A DNA stretch of 7,322 nt from Hyphomicrobiales bacterium (lineage in GTDB: Bacteria; Pseudomonadota; Alphaproteobacteria; Rhizobiales; Aestuariivirgaceae). Made by a program: the position numbers and the translations under genes. Below the pieces are notes generated by a model, which was not told the DNA's origin, did not search any database, and saw only the letters and a list, made by a program, of their open reading frames with translations. The DNA is taken from positions 1-7,322 of the forward strand of contig JALUFY010000424.1 in NCBI GenBank assembly GCA_027051995.1, written 5' to 3'. Below, in pieces: positions 1 to 6,436 of the stretch (positions within the stretch are counted from its first letter, which is position 1; every line of letters starts with the position of its first letter).

Positions 1-1103
1 AGCAGGCGCGCAACCGCCAGAACCAGGCGGTGCTGCCGCTGCGCGGCAAGATCCTCAACGTCGAGCGGGCGCGCTTCGACAAGATGCTGTCGTCGAACGA
101 GATCGGCACCATGATCACCGCGCTGGGCGCGGGCATCGGGCGCGAGGAGTTCGACATCGGCAAGCTGCGCTATCACAAGATCATCATCATGACCGACGCC
201 GACGTGGACGGCGCGCACATCCGCACCCTGCTTCTGACCTTCTTCTACCGGCAGATGCCGGAGATCATCGAGCGGGGCTATCTCTACATCGCCCAGCCAC
301 CACTCTACAAGGTGCGGCGGGGCTCCTCGGAGCTTTACCTGAAGGACGACGAGGCGCTGGAGAACTATCTGGTCGAGGCCGGCCTGGAGGGCGCGGCGCT
401 GGAGCTGGCGAACGGCGAGACGCGCGCGGCGGCCGATCTGCGGGCCATCGTGGACGAGGCGCTGGCGGCGCGCAAATCCTTCGAGGCGCTGAACGCGCGT
501 TATCCGCGCTTCCTGCTGGAGCAGGCGGCCATCGCCGGGGTCTTCGAGGGCGAGCCGCTGAAGGACGCCGAAAAGGCCAGAAAGCTGGCCGGAGACGTGG
601 CCCGCCGTCTGGACGCCATTTCGGAGGAAACCGAACGCGGCTGGCATGGCGAGGCGCTTGATGACGGCGGACTGCGCTTCTGGCGCGAGGTGCGCGGGGT
701 GCGCGAGAGCCATGATCTGGACGCGGCCCTGCTGGCCTCGCTGGAGGCGCGGCGTCTTGGCCGCCACGCGGCGCATCTGCGCGAGGTCTATGGCGAACCG
801 GCCATCTTCCGGCGCGGCGAGAGCGAAACGGTGGTGCATTCGCCGCTGGATCTGCTGGACGCCGTCTTCGCCGCCGGGCGCAAGGGCGTGACCATGCAGC
901 GCTACAAGGGGCTTGGCGAGATGAACCCCGAACAGCTGTGGGAAACAACCCTGGACGCCAACGCCCGCTCGCTGTTGCAGGTGCAGATCAAGGAGCTGGA
1001 CGAGGCCGACGATCTGTTCTCGCGCCTGATGGGCGACGTGGTGGAGCCGCGCCGCGAATTCATCCAGACCAACGCCCTCAACGTCGCCAATCTGGACGTG
1101 TGA
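1..1103 (+). CDS. gyrB: DNA gyrase subunit B, C-terminal 366 residues (5' truncated by window edge)
   Basis: This is the 3' part of the gene for the ATPase subunit of DNA gyrase, the cytoplasmic type II topoisomerase that introduces negative supercoils. The reading frame begins at base 3 and the ATPase and transducer domains lie outside the window. Visible in order are the TOPRIM segment PLRGKILNVERARFDKM, the metal-binding DADVDGAHIRTLL motif (Asp codons at 195, 201 and 207), a Gram-negative insert of roughly 160 residues containing EQAAIAGVF and EETERGW, then the QRYKGLGEMNPEQLWETT block (about 895-950) and the end FIQTNALNVANLDV with TGA at 1101-1103. The insert and the ALNVANLDV tail favour GyrB over ParE. 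From family knowledge the insert reads as alphaproteobacterial. In many alphaproteobacteria gyrB sits near dnaA and recF, so this locus could be close to the replication origin, but nothing in the window proves it. Confidence 0.97.
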   Translation, partial: QARNRQNQAVLPLRGKILNVERARFDKMLSSNEIGTMITALGAGIGREEFDIGKLRYHKIIIMTDADVDGAHIRTLLLTFFYRQMPEIIERGYLYIAQPPLYKVRRGSSELYLKDDEALENYLVEAGLEGAALELANGETRAAADLRAIVDEALAARKSFEALNARYPRFLLEQAAIAGVFEGEPLKDAEKARKLAGDVARRLDAISEETERGWHGEALDDGGLRFWREVRGVRESHDLDAALLASLEARRLGRHAAHLREVYGEPAIFRRGESETVVHSPLDLLDAVFAAGRKGVTMQRYKGLGEMNPEQLWETTLDANARSLLQVQIKELDEADDLFSRLMGDVVEPRREFIQTNALNVANLDV

Positions 1104-1149
1104 GCCCTTCGCGGGGCGGGCGTGAATTGAAGCGCGCCCCCCAGCCCTT

Positions 1150-1169
1150 CCCGCCTGTCAGAAGACGGG
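1150..1169 (+). terminator. Weak stem-loop after gyrB, possible terminator
   Basis: CCCGCCT (1150-1156) pairs with AGACGGG (1163-1169) with one C/A mismatch around a 6-base loop. The stem lies 47 bases after the gyrB stop and is followed by the T/A-rich stretch that holds the operator, but there is no clean T-run. It could help end the gyrB transcript. An alternative GC-rich pairing exists between 1113-1118 and 1135-1140, also without a T-run. I treat the termination role as a guess. Confidence 0.25.
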
Positions 1170-1199
1170 TTGATATATTAGATTTTGCTAATATATAGG
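1170..1199 (+). promoter_or_regulatory. Putative sigma-70-type promoter of the efflux operon
   Basis: TTGATA at 1170-1175 resembles a -35 box. Sixteen bases later TATATA (1192-1197), or eighteen bases later TATAGG (1194-1199), could be the -10 box. This AT-rich block stands alone in a GC-rich neighbourhood and is the only convincing promoter candidate between gyrB and the adaptor gene. It would give a leader of a little over 100 bases before the ATG at 1316. It overlaps the inverted repeat at 1173-1196 almost exactly, which suggests repression by occlusion of RNA polymerase. The exact -10 choice is uncertain. Confidence 0.5.
1173..1196. promoter_or_regulatory. AT-rich perfect 9-6-9 inverted repeat, candidate repressor operator
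   Basis: ATATATTAG (1173-1181) and CTAATATAT (1188-1196) are exact reverse complements separated by ATTTTG. The arms sit between the putative -35 and -10 elements of the efflux operon, the classical place for a dimeric repressor. AT-rich palindromes over the promoter are known for ArsR-family regulators such as BigR and SqrR, which respond to sulfide or persulfide. The tie to that family is inference from the type of site and from the downstream rhodanese gene. No regulator gene lies in the window. TetR- or MarR-type repressors also use such sites and often control RND pumps, so they remain alternatives. Confidence 0.6.
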
Positions 1200-1220
1200 G
1201 CGCGGCATGTTACGCGCCCT
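1197..1220 (+). other. GC-rich stem-loop at the start of the efflux operon leader
   Basis: AGGGCGCG (1197-1204) and CGCGCCCT (1213-1220) form a perfect 8-bp stem with an 8-base loop GCATGTTA. It abuts the AT-rich operator with no gap and is followed by TGGACATT, not a T-run, so it is a poor terminator. If transcription starts just after the putative -10, part or all of the stem would form at the very 5' end of the mRNA and could affect stability. Otherwise it could be a second protein-binding site or part of the gyrB 3' end. Confidence 0.4.
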
Positions 1221-1315
1221 TGGACATTGCGCCGGGGTGTTCTTATGATGAACAGTGGTTGTGGAGCGCCGGGCCGCGCCGGCCCGGGCATGGCGGCAGA
1301 AAACAGGATTTCGGA

Positions 1316-2401
1316 ATGATGAACAGGTTACTCGCGGCGGCCGGCGGGGCGCTGGCCTTGACGATGCTGACGGGCGCGGCGCTGGCCGGCGGAGCGGCGG
1401 CGGAGAAGACCATCACCGTGGCGCGGCATGAAGTGGCGCGCGAGCGGCTCTTCGAGGGCGTCGTGGAGGCGGTCAAGCAGTCCACGGTTTCGGCCCAGAC
1501 ATCGGGGCGCATCATCGCGGTGCATTTCGACATCAACGACCGGGTGACAAAGGGCGATGTGCTGGTTGAGCTGGACGACACCCAGCACAAGGCGCGGCTG
1601 GAGCAGGCGCGGGCGGCAGTCAGGGCGGCGCAGGCGCGGTTGAAGGCGGCGGAACAGGATTACGCCCGCGTCTTTCGCCTCTACAAGCAGGGCACGGTGC
1701 CCAAGGCGCGCCTGGATCAGTCGCGGGCCGGGCGCGACGCGGCGCGGGCGGCGCTGAAGCAGGCGCAGGCGGCAGTGAAGCAGGCCGAGGAGCAGCTCGC
1801 CTACACGAAGGTGCGGGCGCCCTATTCCGGCATCGTCATCAAACGCCACGCCGAGATCGGCGAGCTGGCCGCGCCGGGCAGGCCGCTGATGACCGGCTTT
1901 TCGCTGGAGGAACTGCGCGCCCATGTGGAGCTGCCGCAACGCTATGTGCCCATCGTGCGCGAGAAGAAAAAGGCTTCCGTGGTGCTCGATCTGGACGGGC
2001 ACAAGCGGCTGAAGGTGTCGCGCATGGTGATCTTTCCCTTCTCCAACCCGCAAACCAACACGGTGACGGTGCGCCTCTATCTGGCGGAAAAGGGCAAGAA
2101 CCTGTTTCCCGGTATGCTGGTGAAGGGGGCCTTCGAGGTGGAGAAGGCCTCCGTGCTGGCCATTCCCGAAAGCGCCATCGCGCGGCGCGGCGAGCTGGCC
2201 GGCGTCTATCTGGTGCGTGACGGCAACATGGTGCTGCAACAGGTGCGCACGGGACGCCCCGCCGGGCCAGGCATGGTGGAGGTGCTTTCGGGGCTCAAGG
2301 CGGGCGATGTCATCGCCGCCGATCCGCTGGAGGCTGCCATCCGGCTGAAATCGCGGGAGAAGAAGCGCGGCGAGGATGCGGCCAGAGAGGGTGCTGAGTG
2401 A
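1316..2401 (+). CDS. RND efflux periplasmic adaptor subunit (membrane fusion protein, HlyD/AcrA family), 361 aa
   Basis: This is the periplasmic adaptor that bridges an RND pump to an outer-membrane channel. I chose ATG 1316 because AGGA (1305-1308) lies seven bases upstream and the protein then opens with a good signal peptide (MMNRLLAAAGGALALTML then TGAALAGG). Upstream in-frame codons from TTG 1220 add a non-signal-like stretch. Domains: first lipoyl half about 58-88 (SGRIIAVHFDINDRVTKGD), an Ala/Arg/Gln/Lys-rich alpha-hairpin coiled coil about 89-161, second lipoyl half from about 166 (VRAPYSGIVIKRHAEIGE), then beta-barrel and membrane-proximal domains (LFPGMLVKGAFEV, ALAIPESAI-like VLAIPESAI). 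No cysteine is visible, so it is not a lipoprotein like AcrA. The C-terminal tail is charged (KSREKKRGEDAAREGAE). The stop codon shares one base with the start of the pump gene, so translation is probably coupled. Substrate cannot be read from the sequence. Confidence 0.93.
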   Translation: MMNRLLAAAGGALALTMLTGAALAGGAAAEKTITVARHEVARERLFEGVVEAVKQSTVSAQTSGRIIAVHFDINDRVTKGDVLVELDDTQHKARLEQARAAVRAAQARLKAAEQDYARVFRLYKQGTVPKARLDQSRAGRDAARAALKQAQAAVKQAEEQLAYTKVRAPYSGIVIKRHAEIGELAAPGRPLMTGFSLEELRAHVELPQRYVPIVREKKKASVVLDLDGHKRLKVSRMVIFPFSNPQTNTVTVRLYLAEKGKNLFPGMLVKGAFEVEKASVLAIPESAIARRGELAGVYLVRDGNMVLQQVRTGRPAGPGMVEVLSGLKAGDVIAADPLEAAIRLKSREKKRGEDAAREGAE

Positions 2402-5400
2402 TGAAACTGGGCATTTCAGGCGCCATCGCACGCGTCTTCGTGCGCAACGAGATCACGCTGCTTTTGCTGATCGCGACGCTGCTTTCGGGCTTTTTCGCCG
2501 CCATGATCACGCCGCGCGAGGAAGAGCCGCAGATCAACGTGACCTTCGCCAATGTCTTTATCCCCTTCCCCGGCGCGCCGGCCAGGGAGGTGGAGCAGCT
2601 CGTCTCCACCCCGGCGGAGCAGGTGCTGGCGGAGATCTCCGGGCTGAAGCATGTCTATTCGGTCTCCCGGCCGGGCATGAGCGTGCTCACCGTGCAGTTC
2701 AAGGTGGGCGAAGACCGCACCGGCGCCATCCTGCGGCTTTATGACAAGGTCTTCTCCAACATGGACTGGCTGCCGCCCAATCTCGGCACGGGCCAGCCCA
2801 TCGTCAAGCCGCGCTCCATCGACGATATTCCCATCGTCACCTTCACGCTGTGGGATCCGTCCGGGCGCAAGACGGCGCATGACCTGCTGCGCGTGGCCCA
2901 TACGGTGGAGGCGGAGCTGAAGCGCATTCCCGGCACGCGGCAGGTGCGCACCGTGGGCGGGCCGGAGCGGGTGGTCAACGTGAAGATCGACCCGCAGAAA
3001 CTGGATGGCTACGGGCTGGCGCTGGATGACCTGCGCAAGGCGCTTCAGGCCTCCAACGCCTCCACCGACCGGCAGGCCATCGTGCGCGACAATCTGGAAA
3101 TCCCGGTGCGCGCGGGCACCTTCCTGTCGCGCCCCGACGAGGTGAAGAAGCTGGTCATCGGCCTGTTCGGCGGCAAGCCGGTCTATCTGGCCGACGTGGC
3201 CGAAATCAGCGAGGGGCCGGACACGCCGAAAAATTACGTGACCTACGTGAACGGCCCGGCGGGGCTGAAGAAGGGCGCACCGGCCGGGCAGTTTCCGGCG
3301 GTGACCATCGAGATCGCCAAGCAGCCGGGCAAGAACGCCGTGGTGATCGCCAAGAAGCTGATCAAGCGCATCGGACAGCTCAAGGGGGTGTTCATCCCCC
3401 ACGACGTCAAGGTGACGGTGACGCGCAACTACGGCAAGACGGCCGACGACAAGGCGAAGAAGCTGATCATGAAGCTGTTTTTCGCCACCGCCTCGGTGGT
3501 CTTTCTGGTGCTCATCACCATGGGCTGGCGCGAGGCCATCGTCGTCGGCATGGCGGTGTTCTCCACCCTGGCGGTGACGCTCTTCGCCTCCTGGGCCTAT
3601 GGCTTCACCATCAACAGGGTATCACTCTTCGCGCTGATCTTCTCCATCGGCATTCTGGTGGATGACGCCATCGTGGTGGTAGAGAACATCCACCGGCATC
3701 TGGAGATGGGCGATGCGCGCAAGCCCTGGGTGCTGATCCCGCAGGCGGTGGACGAAGTGGGCTCGCCGACCATTCTGGCGACGCTGACGGTCATCTCGGC
3801 GCTTTTGCCCATGGCCTTCGTCACCGGGCTGATGGGGCCCTACATGAGCCCCATCCCGATCAACGCCTCCATGGGCATGCTGCTTTCGCTGGCGGTGGCC
3901 TTCATCATCTCGCCGTGGCTGGCCTTCAAACTGATCGTCAAGGGCCACAAGCACACCCATGCGGAAGAAGAAGAGCTCAAGCAGGAGATCGGCAGGGGGC
4001 GCAGGTTCTTCGGTTTCATCCTCGGGCCGTTCCTGGGCCTTGGCTGGTGGGGGCGCACGAAGCGCTATCTGCTGATCCTGACCATGGCCGTTCTCATGGG
4101 GGCGGCGGCCTCTCTGGGCTATTTCAAGCTGGTCATTCTCAAGATGCTGCCGTTCGACAACAAGTCGGAGTTCCAGATCGTCGTCGACATGCCGGACGGC
4201 ACGGCGCTGGAAGCGACGCAGAAGGCGCTGCTGAAGATCGCCCGCGTGCTGGATGGCGTGCCGGAGGTGACCAATTACCAGATCTACGCCGGCACGGCCT
4301 CGCCGGTGGGCTTCAACGGGCTGGTGCGGCAATACTATCTGCGCCAGGAATCGCGCTTTGGCGACATCCAGGTGAACCTGACGGACAAGCATCACCGCGC
4401 GCGCAAGAGCCACGAGATCGCCACGGACGTGCGCGAGAAGCTGCAAAAGCTGGGGCTTGATCCGTCCATCCGCTACAAGGTGGTGGAGGTGCCGCCGGGG
4501 CCGCCGGTGCTCTCGCCGCTGGTGGCGGAGATCTACGGGCTGGATTACGCCGGGCAGATCAAGGTGGCCAGGAATGTGCGCAAGGTCTTCGAGACCACGC
4601 CGGACATCGTGGACATCGACGACACCACGCAGGCGGGCAATCCGCGCATCATCGTCAAGGTGGACCGCCAGCGGGCGGCGGCGCTGGGCGTGCCGCAGTC
4701 TTCCGTGGCGCGGGCCATCGCCACAGCACTTGGCGGCGAGGACGTCAGCTACATGCACGGGCAGGCGACGAAATACGCCATTCCCATCCGCGTGCAGCTG
4801 CCGGTCTCCGAGAAGGGTTCGATGGAGGATCTTTTGAACCTCAAGGTGCGGGCGGTGAGCGGCAAGCTGGTGCCGATGTCGGAGATCGTCACGCTGATCC
4901 ACGACAGGCGCGAGAACGAAATCTATCACAAGGATCTGCTGCCGGTGGTCTATGTGATGGGCGACATGACCGGAAAGATCGACAGCCCGCTCTATGGCAT
5001 GTTCGATATTTCCGGCAGGCTGAAGGACAGGAAGGACATCACCGGCCGGCCCATCGAGCAGTATTTCATCTCGCCGCCGCAGAATCCGGTGCGCTTTTCG
5101 CTGAAGTGGGATGGCGAATGGCAGATCACCTACGAGACCTTCCGCGACATGGGCATCGCCTATGCGGTGGGGCTGATCGGCATCTACTTCCTGATCGTGG
5201 CGCAGTTCCGCAGCTATCTGGCGCCGCTGATCATCATGGCGCCCATTCCGCTGACCATTATGGGCGTCATGCCGGGGCACGCGCTGCTGGGGGCGAAGTT
5301 CACCGCCACGTCGATGATCGGCGTCATCGCGCTGGCCGGCATCATCGTGCGCAACTCCATTCTGCTGGTGGATTTCGTCAACCAGCAATGCGCCTGCAAG

Positions 5401-5694
5401 ATGCCATTGCGCGAGGCCATCATCCAGTCGGCGGCGGTGCGCGCCAAGCCCATCCTGCTGACGGCCATCGCCGCCATGATGGGGGCCTTCTTCATCATCG
5501 ACGACCCGATCTTCAACGGGCTGGCCGTCTCCCTGATCTTCGGCATCCTGGTGTCCACCATTCTCACCCTGGTGGTCATTCCGGTGCTCTATTTCTCCTA
5601 CAAGCGCCGCAGGCTGGCCAAAATGGGATTCGGGCCGGACGACCCGGTGGATCTGAAGGAAGAATACGCCGAAGAGCGCGACGCGCTGGCGTAA
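2401..5694 (+). CDS. RND efflux transporter permease (AcrB/HAE1-like superfamily), 1097 aa
   Basis: This is a proton-driven inner-membrane pump, close to the AcrB length of about 1050 residues. ATG 2401 is preferred over GTG 2398: it begins MKLGISG, overlaps the adaptor stop by one base, and has GAGAGG (2385-2390) upstream. TM1 is about 18-36, followed by the first porter region (PREEEPQINVTFANVFIPFPGA), TM2-TM6 about 355-510, TM7 about 555-578, the second porter region, and TM8-TM12 about 915-1075. TM4 carries GILVDDAIVVVENIHR, where D421 and D422 match the AcrB proton-relay Asp407/Asp408. TM10 carries GIIVRNSILLVDF, placing R984 where AcrB has Lys940. TM11 has T1021, matching AcrB Thr978. 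A charged cytoplasmic loop holds H516, H518 and H520 followed by an acidic run. The Asp pair and adaptor partner support active efflux. The substrate is unknown. The sequence reads as a subfamily distinct from classical drug pumps, and sulfur compounds are an inference from the linked rhodanese. Confidence 0.95.
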   Translation: MKLGISGAIARVFVRNEITLLLLIATLLSGFFAAMITPREEEPQINVTFANVFIPFPGAPAREVEQLVSTPAEQVLAEISGLKHVYSVSRPGMSVLTVQFKVGEDRTGAILRLYDKVFSNMDWLPPNLGTGQPIVKPRSIDDIPIVTFTLWDPSGRKTAHDLLRVAHTVEAELKRIPGTRQVRTVGGPERVVNVKIDPQKLDGYGLALDDLRKALQASNASTDRQAIVRDNLEIPVRAGTFLSRPDEVKKLVIGLFGGKPVYLADVAEISEGPDTPKNYVTYVNGPAGLKKGAPAGQFPAVTIEIAKQPGKNAVVIAKKLIKRIGQLKGVFIPHDVKVTVTRNYGKTADDKAKKLIMKLFFATASVVFLVLITMGWREAIVVGMAVFSTLAVTLFASWAYGFTINRVSLFALIFSIGILVDDAIVVVENIHRHLEMGDARKPWVLIPQAVDEVGSPTILATLTVISALLPMAFVTGLMGPYMSPIPINASMGMLLSLAVAFIISPWLAFKLIVKGHKHTHAEEEELKQEIGRGRRFFGFILGPFLGLGWWGRTKRYLLILTMAVLMGAAASLGYFKLVILKMLPFDNKSEFQIVVDMPDGTALEATQKALLKIARVLDGVPEVTNYQIYAGTASPVGFNGLVRQYYLRQESRFGDIQVNLTDKHHRARKSHEIATDVREKLQKLGLDPSIRYKVVEVPPGPPVLSPLVAEIYGLDYAGQIKVARNVRKVFETTPDIVDIDDTTQAGNPRIIVKVDRQRAAALGVPQSSVARAIATALGGEDVSYMHGQATKYAIPIRVQLPVSEKGSMEDLLNLKVRAVSGKLVPMSEIVTLIHDRRENEIYHKDLLPVVYVMGDMTGKIDSPLYGMFDISGRLKDRKDITGRPIEQYFISPPQNPVRFSLKWDGEWQITYETFRDMGIAYAVGLIGIYFLIVAQFRSYLAPLIIMAPIPLTIMGVMPGHALLGAKFTATSMIGVIALAGIIVRNSILLVDFVNQQCACKMPLREAIIQSAAVRAKPILLTAIAAMMGAFFIIDDPIFNGLAVSLIFGILVSTILTLVVIPVLYFSYKRRRLAKMGFGPDDPVDLKEEYAEERDALA

Positions 5695-5716
5695 TCTCAA
5701 GAACAATATTGTAAAC

Positions 5717-5758
5717 ATAGCCATAAGTTGCGACTACCTTGTTGCAACTTATGGTTAT
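5717..5758 (+). terminator. 18-bp stem-loop downstream of the RND gene, probable terminator or operator
   Basis: Bases 5717-5734 pair with 5741-5758 along 18 consecutive positions, two of them G-U, around the six-base loop TACCTT. The outer arms read ATAGCCATAAGTTGC and GCAACTTATGGTTAT. It starts 22 bases after the RND stop, so the simplest role is ending the adaptor-pump transcript. The stem is not GC-rich and the first T-run (TTTTT, 5771-5775) comes 12 bases after it, so it is not a standard intrinsic terminator. A long palindrome of this kind could also be a regulator binding site or an mRNA-stabilising 3' hairpin. A separate 10-bp palindrome ACAATATTGT lies at 5703-5712. Confidence 0.5.
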
Positions 5759-5833
5759 AGGTTGTATTGATTTTTAATCATACACCCTGAATTACATATG
5801 TTTTTTCTGATTTACTTTGAACCTTGATGCTTC

Positions 5834-5861
5834 TTGCATTTCTCCTTGCTTGTGCTATGCT
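5834..5861 (+). promoter_or_regulatory. Possible extended -10 promoter for the small downstream gene
   Basis: TTGCAT (5834-5839) is separated by 16 bases from TATGCT (5856-5861), and TG one base before the hexamer (5853-5854) makes an extended -10. A start near 5868 would leave a leader of about 95 bases before the ATG at 5964. The rest of 5695-5963 is an AT-rich spacer up to about 5865 and GC-rich after that. I see no convincing gene in it apart from reading-frame extensions of the next gene that lack a ribosome binding site. Confidence 0.3.
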
Positions 5862-5963
5862 TTTTCTTGCGCATTACCGGCCTCGCCCTCCGGGCCGATC
5901 CGATCTGGCATGAAGCCTGCATCCTGGTCTCCCGCTGGCGCAAACGGCCGAGAGGAGGCGCAG

Positions 5964-6296
5964 ATGAAAAACAGGTTTGTGACATGCGAAGGGGGCAGGA
6001 AAAGAGGCCGCGAGGGACAGACCGGGCTTGTGCTGTTTCTGATGGCTCCGATTGCCATGTACGCGCTGTTCACGTCCCACGCGCTGGCCGGGCAGGCGGT
6101 GGCGCAATTCCATGTGGGCCTGCGCATCGTCCGTCATGCGGGCACGGCGGCCCGCAACAAGACCCGGCAGGCAATGCAAAAGGCTGAGCGGCCGGCACCC
6201 GCCAGCGATGCGCCCGTCATGAGGGTTTTCATTCCCGTCACTTCCGCGTCAGGCAGCAGCAGAGGCACGTTTATCCGTCTCGTCTATGTCTATTGA
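5964..6296 (+). CDS. Hypothetical small protein, 110 aa, one hydrophobic segment (membrane anchored or exported)
   Basis: I do not recognise this protein. ATG 5964 is chosen because AGGAGG (5953-5958) sits five bases upstream, the strongest ribosome binding site in the window. The open frame extends back to 5817 but without such a site. The protein starts with a long basic stretch (RKRGRE about 12-17), then a hydrophobic segment about 21-37 (GLVLFLMAPIAMYALF) ending in SHALAGQ, where ALA at 40-42 could be a signal peptidase site. The rest, about 70 residues, is Arg/Ala/Ser-rich and low in complexity, with a single Cys at position 8. It is either a signal-peptide-bearing periplasmic protein or a single-pass inner-membrane protein. 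It lies between an efflux pump and a rhodanese, all on one strand, which hints at a shared role but does not show one. It may also be poorly conserved or non-functional. Confidence 0.55.
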   Translation: MKNRFVTCEGGRKRGREGQTGLVLFLMAPIAMYALFTSHALAGQAVAQFHVGLRIVRHAGTAARNKTRQAMQKAERPAPASDAPVMRVFIPVTSASGSSRGTFIRLVYVY

Positions 6297-6328
6297 CTTG
6301 AATGGACGCGAAATGGCCGATAGCGTCC

Positions 6329-6368
6329 CGCACAGGTAGAAAAACATGACCAGATTTCTATCTGTGCG
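6329..6368 (+). other. 14-bp stem-loop after the small hypothetical gene
   Basis: Bases 6329-6342 pair with 6355-6368 at all 14 positions (one G-U) around a 12-base loop. Outer arms are CGCACAGGTAGA and TCTATCTGTGCG. It begins 32 bases after the TGA at 6294-6296 and is followed by CGTATCTTATTGATTTTCC, T-rich but without an unbroken run. Likely roles are a terminator or 3'-end stabiliser for the small gene, or the first element of a structured RNA that continues towards the rhodanese gene. Confidence 0.45.
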
Positions 6369-6420
6369 CGTATCTTATTGATTTTCCAACCGAATTGACA
6401 TTTTCCGCCACAATGCGGCG

Positions 6421-6435
6421 TTAACCTTGTCTTAA
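6421..6435. promoter_or_regulatory. CtrA-like box TTAA-N7-TTAA
   Basis: TTAACCTTGTCTTAA matches the alphaproteobacterial CtrA consensus TTAA-N7-TTAA exactly, including the frequent TTAACC first half. It is 170 bases upstream of the rhodanese start. The same bases contain a second symmetry, AACCTT (6423-6428) and AAGGTT (6434-6439) around GTCTT, so another dimeric regulator could be the real ligand. No clear -10 box sits at the usual distance downstream. CtrA is a cell-cycle response regulator in alphaproteobacteria, and the assignment depends on the host being one. Confidence 0.35.
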
Positions 6436-6436
6436 G

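Noticed and set aside
1220..1315. N-terminal extension of the adaptor from TTG 1220
   Set aside because: It would place about 32 non-hydrophobic residues before the signal peptide and has no good ribosome binding site. ATG 1316 has both.
3622..5724. 700-codon minus-strand open frame opposite the RND gene
   Set aside because: The + strand encodes unmistakable RND motifs. The antisense product is His/Arg/Asp-rich with no recognisable fold, a common artefact in GC-rich genes.
5767..5781. FNR-like site TTGAT...ATCAT
   Set aside because: The half-sites are five bases apart instead of the four required by the FNR/Crp-type consensus, and the right half is imperfect.
5834..6187. Alternative + frame overlapping the small hypothetical gene
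   Set aside because: It has no ribosome binding site at its start and its C-terminal part is Arg/Gly/Pro-rich. The frame starting at 5964 has AGGAGG at the correct distance.
5765..6385. TATTGATTTT occurring at 5765-5774 and 6376-6385
   Set aside because: A ten-base match between two AT-rich stretches is short, has no symmetry and is easily explained by composition.
6395..6424. Promoter built on the TTGACA hexamer at 6395-6400
   Set aside because: The -35 match is perfect, but at 16-18 bases downstream only GC-rich sequence such as GCGTTA is found, with no acceptable -10 box.
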